This document shows positions 1 through 5,224 of a stretch of DNA of 9,574 nucleotides, piece after piece (the first letter of the stretch is position 1; each line of letters starts with the position of its first letter). The notes below the pieces were generated by a model. That model made no database searches. It saw only the letters and a list, made by a program, of their open reading frames with translations, and was not told the DNA's origin. Source of the DNA: Candidatus Woesearchaeota archaeon (GTDB taxonomy: Archaea > Nanobdellota > Nanobdellia > Woesearchaeales > GW2011-AR4); assembly GCA_016185865.1 (NCBI GenBank), contig JACPMU010000072.1, positions 1-9,574 on the forward strand, given 5' to 3'. The position numbers and the translations under genes are program-made.

Positions 1-109
1 AAAGCACAATTATATGGCCTGGCTTAAACTTTATCTTGCTTTGGTACTCGTCAAAATACCTTACCAGACCTCCCATTCCAGAAGGCATTGAAATTTTGTC
101 TTGAGGCAT
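1..109 (-). CDS. secG: Preprotein translocase subunit Sec61-beta (SecG-like), N-terminal part
   Basis: Small subunit of the archaeal SecYE-beta protein-conducting channel in the cytoplasmic membrane. The 36 visible residues begin MPQDKISMPSGMGGLVRYFD and continue with an E-Y-x-S-K-I-x-x-K-P-x-H stretch. This matches the conserved cytosolic segment of archaeal Sec61-beta (a glycine-rich G-L-[IV]-R-Y-x-[DE] motif, then K-I-x-[LFV]-K-P-x-H) just before its single transmembrane helix. The helix and stop codon lie beyond the left edge, so the gene is partial. The ATG at 107-109 is used; a second in-frame methionine at residue 8 is possible. There is no clear Shine-Dalgarno. Only 21 bases separate it from the RNase P RNA end, so it probably shares that transcript. 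Family call is firm; length is unknown. Confidence 0.85.
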   Translation of the reverse strand, partial: MPQDKISMPSGMGGLVRYFDEYQSKIKFKPGHIIVL

Positions 110-130
110 TTTATTTATTAAAATTAAAGT

Positions 131-481
131 TGGCAGGGCTTGAATAAGCCACCTTTTGTCAGGCCCCTAATGCAATTAATAAATTGCGATAGCCTGTCTC
201 AGCATTAAACTAAGCGTCTTTATAAGACTTGCACCAGCCAGGGCTCACCGTTTCACCCGTGCTTGCAAAAATGTCAATTGGTTAGCTTAATTCCCTCACA
301 GGAATCTTCACAAACATCATTCTTAATCACAGCGGTCTCGTTTCTGAGTGGTTGCCCCCTGTTGCCAGGGCTCACTTCCGTGAGTGGCTCGCGCGTAAGC
401 GCAACAGCTTTGCAGCTGCAGTGGGTGGACTTTCCTCAGCAAAGCATAAAGCAATGCCGGAGCTAAGTACAAACCCTGCCA
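131..481 (-). ncRNA. rnpB: RNase P RNA, archaeal type A
   Basis: Catalytic RNA of RNase P, which removes 5' leaders from pre-tRNA. The ends pair as P1 (474-481 with 131-138, UGGCAGGG/CCCUGCCA). Conserved region I, GAGGAAAGUCCACCC, lies at 423-437. The P4 pseudoknot helix is visible: AAG(U)CCACC (424-432) pairs with GGUGGCUU (146-153) over 8 bp, keeping the universal bulged U. The archaeal/bacterial type-A element GGGUGAAACGGUGAGCCC lies near 241-258, with GGUGCAAG after it. A GGAA tetraloop stem (CUCAC/GUGAG) lies near 370-386. Length of about 351 nt is normal for type A. The segment before the P4 3' strand reads ACAAAA where ACAGAA is usual. A TATA box places transcription start at about 481, agreeing with the P1 boundary. 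Exact ends are inferred from P1. Confidence 0.95.
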
Positions 482-500
482 GCCAATAGTATGGAAATTG

Positions 501-511
501 AATATTTAAAA
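501..511 (-). promoter_or_regulatory. TATA box of RNase P RNA
   Basis: On the minus strand this reads TTTTAAATATT. Its centre lies about 26 bases upstream of 481, the first base of the P1 helix. That is the spacing expected between an archaeal TATA box and the start site, so two independent signals agree on the 5' end of the RNA. Confidence 0.7.
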
Positions 512-529
512 CTATCTGTTTCAAAGGGC

Positions 530-805
530 TTATTTTTTCCTCTTTAATACAGCTTCTTTGAGCTTTTTAATCTCGTCAAGCTGCTCAAGCAGAATTCCCT
601 CTTTTATATCCTCTCCAATAGCTAGCAGTATGATGAATATGACCATCAAAAGCCACAAAAAGACAGTCTGCAGAAATCCCCAGCTTACCTGAAAGCCTTC
701 TGCGACAAAAACCCTGTTGATGAAGAAGTACCCAATAATCAGGACAAGAAATCCCACCACCAGGAGCAGCTTCTCAAATATGCTCGTACGCCTCTTTTTT
801 TCCAT
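530..805 (-). CDS. Small two-helix membrane protein, unknown function
   Basis: A 91-residue protein I do not recognise. A short basic N-terminus (MEKKRRTS) precedes a hydrophobic helix at about residues 11-30. After a short loop (about 31-42) comes a second helix at about 43-64, then a charged amphipathic C-terminal helix (EQLDEIKKLKEAVLKRKK). The positive-inside rule predicts both ends in the cytoplasm with a short external loop; there is no cleavable signal peptide. A TATA-like AAAATATATAAAG (838-850) lies upstream, overlapping the end of the methyltransferase gene, and an AGGAGAT at 820-826 sits rather far from the ATG. It ends about 50 bases before RNase P RNA on the same strand. The length and clean hydrophobic pattern support a real gene. 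Confidence 0.7.
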   Translation of the reverse strand: MEKKRRTSIFEKLLLVVGFLVLIIGYFFINRVFVAEGFQVSWGFLQTVFLWLLMVIFIILLAIGEDIKEGILLEQLDEIKKLKEAVLKRKK

Positions 806-839
806 AGCTTATCAGCTAATCTCCTATTTGAATGTTGCT

Positions 840-1961
840 TTATATATTTTTCTTTTTGAAGATTATTATGCTCAGCAATTGCTCGCCGCTCCAGACACTC
901 TTCTCTTTTGCAGCAGCAAAATTATGCCTTTCAGCATGCTTTTTCGCAAAATCAGGCAGCCTTGAAATTAAGGCAATTGTCCCGTTTTTCTTCAGTATGT
1001 ACGAGCTTTGGTAGAAAAACTCATTGTATATCTTGTCCAAATTCGCGCTTTTTGATGCCGGCAAGCTTGTGATTATCCTGTCAACGCTTTCTTTCCTGAA
1101 CTTTATGTCCAGCCATTCAAGCTCTGTCCTGCTGAAGTCTATGAACTTGTCAACACCGGCAATTTTCGCATTTTTCCTTGAATAATCAACATACTTGAAC
1201 ATATGGTCAAAGCAGCTTATCTTTGCTTTTGGCTTTTTAATTTGCCTGTCAATGCTGCTGAAAAATTTTTCATAGTCAATTCCCAATCCATATTTCAGGA
1301 ACGCAAATTTTTCCTTTTTGTAGTAATTAACAGGAAAGTTAGATGCAAACTGAGCAGCCTCTATCACAATGACTCCATCTCTTGAAAAAGGGTCAAGCAT
1401 AAGCTCTTTTTTTCCGAACCCGCTTTCCCTTACCAAAGCGTACGCAATTGTTCCTCTGAGAGAATTTGAATGCGTGAAAACCTTGTAATTCCTCTTGTTA
1501 AGCTCGAATCCGGCAAAATCAACGCCAAAATAGCATTTGCTGCCGATAATAAAAATAAAAAAAATGATTTCATAGTCTTTCATTTCAGCTTTAAAATTTT
1601 TATGCCTCTTCAAAATAAAGCTGCTGGCTTTAGTTTCCGCATCAATGCTTTTGAAATTATGATTTCCGATTCTTATGCATTCAACCTTGAATTTTTTGCA
1701 GTTAACCCATTCGCCAAAGCCCAATTTGGCAACAAATTTTTCAAAATCACTAAAAAAATCATTGAATTCAAAACTTCCGAGCAGGTGCAAAACCCTGTTA
1801 GCTGACTGGGATTTGTAGCATAATAGGCATAAATCCTTGTAATTCCTGAAATCAAAGACTACGCAGCATTCATTAATTTTGCAATCTGCATCAATCAGTT
1901 CTTTAACTTCTTTTGCAGCTGCTTCCTCAATTCCTTTTGAAGTTATGACAAGCCCCTTCAT
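840..1961 (-). CDS. THUMP-domain class I RNA methyltransferase (Trm14/RlmL-like, COG0116 type)
   Basis: Predicted SAM-dependent RNA guanine-N2 methyltransferase of 373 residues. An N-terminal ferredoxin-like/THUMP region (about 1-155) would bind structured RNA. The Rossmann domain follows, opening with the family hallmark L-N-K-R-N-Y-K...S-L-R-G-T-I-A-Y-A-L-V-R (about 154-178), close to the usual LRPTIAYAM[LV]R. Motif I is LDPFSRDGVIVIEAA (189-203), where the family usually has DPxCGSGTIxIEAA. Motif IV is SLPA (299-302), where [ND]PP[YF] is expected, so the catalytic motif is degenerate and activity is uncertain. Similar family members methylate tRNA (Trm14, G6) or 23S rRNA; the substrate here cannot be told. 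The ATG at 1961 has a TATA box 26 bases upstream, suggesting a leaderless mRNA. It is divergent from the PIN gene. Confidence 0.8.
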   Translation of the reverse strand: MKGLVITSKGIEEAAAKEVKELIDADCKINECCVVFDFRNYKDLCLLCYKSQSANRVLHLLGSFEFNDFFSDFEKFVAKLGFGEWVNCKKFKVECIRIGNHNFKSIDAETKASSFILKRHKNFKAEMKDYEIIFFIFIIGSKCYFGVDFAGFELNKRNYKVFTHSNSLRGTIAYALVRESGFGKKELMLDPFSRDGVIVIEAAQFASNFPVNYYKKEKFAFLKYGLGIDYEKFFSSIDRQIKKPKAKISCFDHMFKYVDYSRKNAKIAGVDKFIDFSRTELEWLDIKFRKESVDRIITSLPASKSANLDKIYNEFFYQSSYILKKNGTIALISRLPDFAKKHAERHNFAAAKEKSVWSGEQLLSIIIFKKKNI

Positions 1962-1982
1962 GCATGCAAAGCAATCAACTTC

Positions 1983-1990
1983 ATTTAAAA
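1983..1990 (-). promoter_or_regulatory. TATA box of the THUMP methyltransferase
   Basis: Minus-strand TTTTAAAT centred about 26 bases before the ATG at 1961, which places transcription start at or next to the start codon. A second TATA-like stretch (ATATTTAAG, about 2014-2022) lies further up. The 119-base gap is therefore a divergent promoter region shared with the PIN gene. Confidence 0.5.
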
Positions 1991-2049
1991 ACGTTTTGAG
2001 CAGAATAAGCTCCCTTAAATATTAGCAAAGGAAATGGCAAATAGAAATA

Positions 2050-2057
2050 TTTATATC
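2050..2057 (+). promoter_or_regulatory. TATA box of the PIN-domain gene
   Basis: TTTATAT is centred about 27 bases before the ATG at 2081 and is preceded by purine/A-rich AGAAAT resembling a BRE. The spacing predicts a leaderless transcript starting at the ATG, which supports 2081 over the upstream in-frame ATG at 2060. Confidence 0.6.
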
Positions 2058-2080
2058 AATTGCTTCAATCTTACAACTTA

Positions 2081-2473
2081 ATGAAAAAAATAATCCTTGA
2101 CACGAATTTTTTGATGGTGCCAATCCAGTTCAGGGTGGACATATTCTCTGAAATTGAAAGGATATGCAATTTCAGCTATAAGCTGTACATTTTTGACAAA
2201 TCCATTGGCGAATTGAAAAATATAATTGAGAAGCAGGCTGGAAAAAATAAAAAAGCTGCGCAGTTCGCATTAAAGCTTATTAAGCTGAAAAATATTGTGA
2301 TAATCAAGTCTGAAAAAGAAAATGTTGATGCTTTGATATTAAGCAATCTGGGCAAAGACACCATAGTGGCAACCCAAGACGCATTGCTTAAAAAAAAGCT
2401 GCTTGAAAAAAATGCTTCTTTAATCATTCTGAGGCAGAAAAAATACCTGCAGCTGGCGGGGAAAGCTTTATAA
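2081..2473 (+). CDS. PIN-domain nuclease, archaeal Fcf1/VapC9-like
   Basis: A 130-residue single PIN domain, a Mg-dependent RNase fold. The opening MKKIILDTNFLM carries the first catalytic Asp (D7) and N9. Further acids are E44 (GELKNI), D83 (NVDALIL) and D100 (IVATQDALLKKKL). The closing I-x-L-R-Q-K-K-Y-L is typical of the free-standing archaeal PIN proteins related to Fcf1/Utp24. In many archaea such a gene sits just before rpoE1, as here. Relatives cleave rRNA precursors (Fcf1) or act as VapC toxins. No antitoxin gene is adjacent and the neighbours are core genes, so a housekeeping rRNA or RNA-processing role is more likely; this is inference. The start at 2081 is chosen because the TATA spacing fits and residues upstream of it are not family-like. 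Confidence 0.85.
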   Translation: MKKIILDTNFLMVPIQFRVDIFSEIERICNFSYKLYIFDKSIGELKNIIEKQAGKNKKAAQFALKLIKLKNIVIIKSEKENVDALILSNLGKDTIVATQDALLKKKLLEKNASLIILRQKKYLQLAGKAL

Positions 2474-2476
2474 ATA
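2468..2476 (+). promoter_or_regulatory. Possible TATA box before rpoE1
   Basis: TTTATAAAT overlaps the last codons and stop of the PIN gene. It would start transcription near 2500, giving rpoE1 a leader of about 35 bases. A weaker ATTTAATAA at about 2514-2522 is too close to the ATG at 2535. Co-transcription with the PIN gene is also possible. Confidence 0.35.
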
Positions 2477-2534
2477 AAACATACATCCTGCAATCCATTG
2501 ACTGGTTGAAGTCATTTAATAACCTAGGTTTAAA

Positions 2535-3161
2535 ATGTTCTATAAGGTAGAGTTAAAAGACCACATAAGAGTGCCTCCTAACCTATTTAATCTTCCATTG
2601 GAAGAGGCTGTAATCAAGAGGATAAAGACAAAGTACAATGGATTCATCTCAAAAGATCTGGGAATTGTTGTTGATGTGTCAGGCATGAAGGACATTGGGG
2701 AAGGAATCATAATACCTGGCGACGGTGCATCATACTATGATGTTTCATTCGAGCTTTTGACATTCAAGCCGGAAATGCAGGAAGTTATTGTAGGCAAGAT
2801 AAAAGACATTGCGGAGTTTGGAGCGTTCATCAACATAGGCCCTATAGACGGCATGATTCACATCAGCCAGACCATGGATGACTTTGTGAGCTTCAGCAAG
2901 GACAAGACTCTTGCAGGAAAGGAAACAAAAAGAACATTGAAGGTTAATGACCTTTGCAGGGCCCGAATAATAGCCGTTTCATTCAAGGATGTCCTGAATC
3001 CAAAGCTCGGGCTTACAATGAGGCAGCAGGGGCTTGGCAAATTGGAATGGATAAAGGAAGAGGCAGAGGAAAAAGCAGCCCCTAAAAAAGAGGAAAAGGA
3101 AACAAAGGACAAGAAAGAGCACAAAGAGAAAAAGGAGCATAAGAAAGAGCATAAAAAATAA
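2535..3161 (+). CDS. rpoE1: DNA-directed RNA polymerase subunit Rpo7 (RpoE')
   Basis: Stalk subunit of archaeal RNA polymerase, which pairs with Rpo4 and contacts nascent RNA. Residues 1-78 form the N-terminal tip domain: MFYKVELKDHIRVPP, then G-I-V-V-D-V near 43-48 and I-I-P-G-D-G-A-S-Y-Y near 59-68. The S1 RNA-binding domain spans about 82-165, with the signature GKIKDIAEFGAFINIGPIDG. The ending G-L-T-M-R-Q-x-G-L-G-K-L-E-W-I (about 159-173) is typical. After it comes a lysine/glutamate/histidine tail of about 35 residues (174-208) with KKEHK-type repeats, longer than usual. It is first in a tight row with spt4, eS24 and eS31, a conserved archaeal cluster. Start at 2535 matches the family exactly. 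Confidence 0.97.
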   Translation: MFYKVELKDHIRVPPNLFNLPLEEAVIKRIKTKYNGFISKDLGIVVDVSGMKDIGEGIIIPGDGASYYDVSFELLTFKPEMQEVIVGKIKDIAEFGAFINIGPIDGMIHISQTMDDFVSFSKDKTLAGKETKRTLKVNDLCRARIIAVSFKDVLNPKLGLTMRQQGLGKLEWIKEEAEEKAAPKKEEKETKDKKEHKEKKEHKKEHKK

Positions 3162-3179
3162 TTAAAAACAAAAAAAAAA

Positions 3180-3365
3180 ATGAAAAAAAAAGTCTGCAAG
3201 AGATGCAAGATGCTTGTCGAGGGAAATGAATGCCCTGTATGCAAGACAAACCAGTTCTCAACAAGCTGGCAGGGGCGTTTGTATATTGTCGATGCAAGCA
3301 AGTCACTGGTTGCTGAAAAAATAGGGCTTAAGTCAAAAGGGGAATATGCGATTAAGGTAAGGTGA
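3180..3365 (+). CDS. spt4: Transcription elongation factor Spt4 (RpoE'')
   Basis: Zinc-ribbon protein of 61 residues that pairs with Spt5/NusG to clamp RNA polymerase for processive elongation. The two zinc knuckles are C6-x-x-C9 and C18-x-x-C21. The Spt5-binding strand S-x-S-W-Q-G-R-L-Y-I-V-D follows at about 27-38, and the end (AEKIGLKSKGEYAIKVR) is typical. Length is normal. It starts 18 bases after rpoE1. The ATG sits between an A10 run and an A9 run with no Shine-Dalgarno. Its stop (TGA, 3363-3365) lies just before the eS24 start, so the two are probably translationally coupled. In many archaea a GTP-dependent dephospho-CoA kinase gene sits between these two; it is absent here. Confidence 0.95.
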   Translation: MKKKVCKRCKMLVEGNECPVCKTNQFSTSWQGRLYIVDASKSLVAEKIGLKSKGEYAIKVR

Positions 3366-3370
3366 TTTCT

Positions 3371-3664
3371 TTGGAACTAAAGATTGTCAATACAAAAGAC
3401 GAACCGTTGCTGTCAAGAAAATTAGTGAAAGCATCCCTTGAATTTGAAAAATCAACCCCAAGCTATGCGGAAGTCATATCATCACTTTCGTCCAGCCTGA
3501 AAACAGACGAAAAGCTGGTTGCAATAAGGCACATCTACAACTCATTTGGAAATAAAAAAGCCGAGGTAATAGCCTATGTTTATGCTGATGAAGGCAAGAA
3601 GCAGTTTATAGAGCCAAAAATAAAAGTGAAAAAAGAGAAAAAGGCAAAAGAGGCCAAGAAGTAA
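3371..3664 (+). CDS. rps24e: 30S ribosomal protein eS24 (S24e)
   Basis: Archaeal/eukaryotic small-subunit protein. The sequence E-L-K-I-V-N-T-K-D-E-P-L-L-S-R-K, then R-H-I-Y-N-S-F-G-N-K-K-A-E-V-I-A-Y-V-Y, is the eS24 signature (family: I..x.NPLL.R.., and ..YGxxxSxGxAxIY). The lysine-rich tail (KKEKKAKEAKK) is usual. The start is ambiguous. TTG at 3371 gives MELKIV, which matches the family, and has AAGGTGAT (3359-3366) well placed as a Shine-Dalgarno. GTG at 3362 would give three more residues (MIS), overlap the spt4 stop by four bases and have a weaker ribosome site (AAGGT, 3354-3358). I prefer 3371. About 97 residues, normal for the family. Confidence 0.92.
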   Translation: MELKIVNTKDEPLLSRKLVKASLEFEKSTPSYAEVISSLSSSLKTDEKLVAIRHIYNSFGNKKAEVIAYVYADEGKKQFIEPKIKVKKEKKAKEAKK

Positions 3665-3666
3665 AG

Positions 3667-3870
3667 ATGGCAGAAAAACCAAAAGCAGGAGCAAATCCAA
3701 AGAAAGGAGGCGCAAAAAAGGGGCGATGGAGCCTTTACGAGAAATCAGGAGATAAAGTGATGCGCAAGAACAAGTCATGCCCAAAATGCGGACAAGGAAC
3801 TTTCATGGCAAAGCACGCAAACAGAGCAACATGCGGGACTTGCAGATACACTGAATTTTCCGGGAAATAA
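3667..3870 (+). CDS. rps27ae: 30S ribosomal protein eS31 (S27ae)
   Basis: Zinc-binding small-subunit protein of 67 residues. In eukaryotes it is made as a ubiquitin fusion; archaeal forms such as this lack ubiquitin. A glycine/lysine-rich leader is followed by W-S-L-Y-E (about 21-25) and the zinc ribbon C38-x-x-C41-G...C56-x-x-C59, ending Y-T-E-F. The ATG lies 2 bases after the eS24 stop, so the pair is clearly one operon. The N-terminal run (about 1-20, Lys/Gly/Ala) is slightly longer than in many archaeal homologues. Confidence 0.95.
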   Translation: MAEKPKAGANPKKGGAKKGRWSLYEKSGDKVMRKNKSCPKCGQGTFMAKHANRATCGTCRYTEFSGK

Positions 3871-3888
3871 ATTATTATAGAAATAATT
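3870..3888. terminator. AT-rich inverted repeat between convergent genes
   Basis: AATTATT (3870-3876) and AATAATT (3882-3888) form 7-bp arms around a 5-base loop, overlapping both stop codons. The stem is A/T only and weak. It could mark the shared end of the plus-strand and minus-strand operons, but there is no strong T-run on either side. Confidence 0.25.
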
Positions 3889-4765
3889 ACTTTTCAAATT
3901 TCTGGAAAACAAGCAAATCCTCTGTTGTCAATTTTTGTCTTTTTTTGATTTTCTCATTTACAGCGTCTTCCTTTGATTTCAGGATTGAATCAATTTCCTG
4001 CCTTCTTTTCTCTCTTTTGTCAGAGGAAATTTTATCCAGGGAACTTTTAACATCATTCATCCCTCTTAATTTTTCCCTTAATTGGCTGCTGATTTCCGTG
4101 AATTGCTTTTTGTATTCAGAGAATTTCTTGAAAAAGTTTTCCTCATCCGCTTTCATTCTGCCTATTTCAGCGGATGTTTTTAAAATTTCATCGTGCAATG
4201 CCTGGCTTTGCCTTGCCTTTTCCTGTATTGACCTGTGGATTTCATTTGCTTCCTTCCTCATTATCCTGATTTCATCGGAAGAATCCCTCAGTTTTTTGAC
4301 TGATTCGTCAATGACAACTGCATCATTGTAAACTTTTTTCAGCTCTTTTATCTTTTTCATCAGCTCCTTTTCCTTTTCAAAGGAAACTGTATCGGTTTCT
4401 ATCCTGAATTCCAGCTTATCCATCTGGCTTTTAATCCTAGAAGGAGAATCTTTTATGTTAAGCGACCTTGCAAGCGCTGTTTTTTCTTTCTTTAACCCGT
4501 CAAGAGCCTTTAATTTTGCAGTTATCTCTTTGTTTATGATGTCCCTTTTTGGCTTTAGCTCTTTTACTTCATTGGTCAAAGAGTCCCTTTTTGACTTGTT
4601 TTCTTTTATCTTCTGTATTGACTCCCTTATCCTTTTCGAGCAGTCATCCTTTTTTCTGAACCAGGACTCTTTTTCCCTGTCAAGCTCATTAAGGCTATTC
4701 CTTAATTTAGATGCCTCTGCCTTAAGATTGCTGAGCTCTTCAACTAGTTCTCTCGGCGATGCCAT
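3887..4765 (-). CDS. Archaeal coiled-coil protein (COG1340 type)
   Basis: A 292-residue protein predicted to be almost wholly coiled coil: long stretches of charged heptads rich in Lys, Glu, Ser and Leu, with no transmembrane segment or signal peptide. The C-terminus K-K-R-Q-K-L-T-T-E-D-L-L-V-F-Q resembles the conserved end of the archaeal uncharacterised coiled-coil family COG1340. The central K-D-S-P-S-R-I-K-S-Q-M-D-K-L-E-F-R-I-E-T (about 105-124) is also family-like. The function of the family is unknown. It starts 13 bases after the P1/L12 stop on the same strand, so it is probably the last gene of the ribosomal stalk operon. That suggests a ribosome- or cell-structure-linked role, which is inference only. 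There is no strong Shine-Dalgarno. Confidence 0.8.
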   Translation of the reverse strand: MASPRELVEELSNLKAEASKLRNSLNELDREKESWFRKKDDCSKRIRESIQKIKENKSKRDSLTNEVKELKPKRDIINKEITAKLKALDGLKKEKTALARSLNIKDSPSRIKSQMDKLEFRIETDTVSFEKEKELMKKIKELKKVYNDAVVIDESVKKLRDSSDEIRIMRKEANEIHRSIQEKARQSQALHDEILKTSAEIGRMKADEENFFKKFSEYKKQFTEISSQLREKLRGMNDVKSSLDKISSDKREKRRQEIDSILKSKEDAVNEKIKKRQKLTTEDLLVFQKFEK

Positions 4766-4778
4766 GAATATGATTCAT

Positions 4779-5090
4779 CTAACCGAACAATGCGCCAAGC
4801 CCTGCTGCTGCAGCTTCCTCTGACTTCTTCTCTTCGGCGGCTTTCTTCTTCTCGTCATGCGCCTCATGCTTATGCTCATGGGCTGCTGCCGGCGCTGCTG
4901 CTACTGCAACTGGCATTGCTGCCTTCTCAATAGCTTCCTCTATGTTGACTCCTTCCAGGGCTGCTACAAGAGCTTTGGCCCTTGCATCGTCCACTTTCAC
5001 ATGGGCTGCCTCAAGCACTTTCTTTATGCCTGCTTCGTCAATCTTCTGCCCTGCCTTGTGAAGCAACATAGCTGCGTACACGTATTCCAT
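4779..5090 (-). CDS. rpl12: 50S ribosomal protein P1 (archaeal L12)
   Basis: Acidic stalk protein of 103 residues that dimerises on uL10 and recruits translational GTPases. The N-terminal dimer domain (1-58) begins MEYVYAAMLLHKAGQKIDE and contains the typical I-x-x-V-L-E-A-A...A-L-V-A-A-L-E-G-V-N-I-E-E. An Ala-rich hinge (about 59-70) and charged tail (71-92) lead to the conserved factor-binding end GLGALFG. The frame is open upstream to 5195, but the ATG at 5088-5090 is chosen because the family starts with MEY and GGAGGT (5098-5103) lies 7 bases ahead. The leader between uL10 and this gene holds several inverted repeats, one touching the Shine-Dalgarno. Confidence 0.97.
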   Translation of the reverse strand: MEYVYAAMLLHKAGQKIDEAGIKKVLEAAHVKVDDARAKALVAALEGVNIEEAIEKAAMPVAVAAAPAAAHEHKHEAHDEKKKAAEEKKSEEAAAAGLGALFG

Positions 5091-5224
5091 TTTGTTTACC
5101 TCCAACGGTTTCGTCCGTTGACACCGACAAACTTTTTCGCGAAAAAGTTTGATCAAAAAATGTACCATCTTCGATGGCACAAATGCCAACGGCAAATATT
5201 ATTTTTATTTGATTATTTTTTAAA
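5091..5224 (-). promoter_or_regulatory. Structured leader between uL10 and P1/L12
   Basis: In transcript order this 134-base spacer contains: an A/T-rich run; CCGUUGG (5192-5186); a CCAUC/GAUGG-type hairpin with outer pairs (5181-5161); a perfect 24-base palindrome (5151-5128, centre CGCG); CAACGG (5120-5115); CCGUUGG (5108-5102); and the Shine-Dalgarno GGAGGU (5103-5098). The middle CAACGG can pair with either CCGUUGG copy. Pairing with the second (5103-5120) occupies the first bases of the Shine-Dalgarno. Pairing with the first would enclose the other two hairpins and free it. The pairings are seen in the sequence; a switch controlling P1 translation is inference. Confidence 0.55.

Noticed and set aside
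263..466. Plus-strand 67-codon open frame
   Set aside because: It lies wholly inside RNase P RNA on the other strand and has no protein-like pattern.
2176..2493. Minus-strand 105-codon open frame opposite the PIN gene
   Set aside because: It is the antisense shadow of a well-supported PIN-domain gene; Ser/Phe-rich composition is typical of such shadows.
2858..3306. Minus-strand frames of 147 and 74 codons rich in Phe, Ser and Cys
   Set aside because: They are antisense to the lysine-rich Rpo7 tail and Spt4; AAA/AAG codons read backwards give Phe and Leu, so the apparent membrane protein is an artefact.
3945..4823. Plus-strand frames of 128 and 122 codons that look hydrophobic
   Set aside because: They are shadows of the coiled-coil gene and the P1 gene on the minus strand.
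5128..5151. The 24-base palindrome as an intrinsic terminator
   Set aside because: Archaeal termination does not need a stem, and in the transcript direction no T-run follows the palindrome, so a regulatory or processing role is as likely.
5091..5195. N-terminal extension of P1/L12 to 5195
   Set aside because: The family starts at MEYVYA and a strong Shine-Dalgarno precedes that ATG; the upstream frame runs through inverted repeats.
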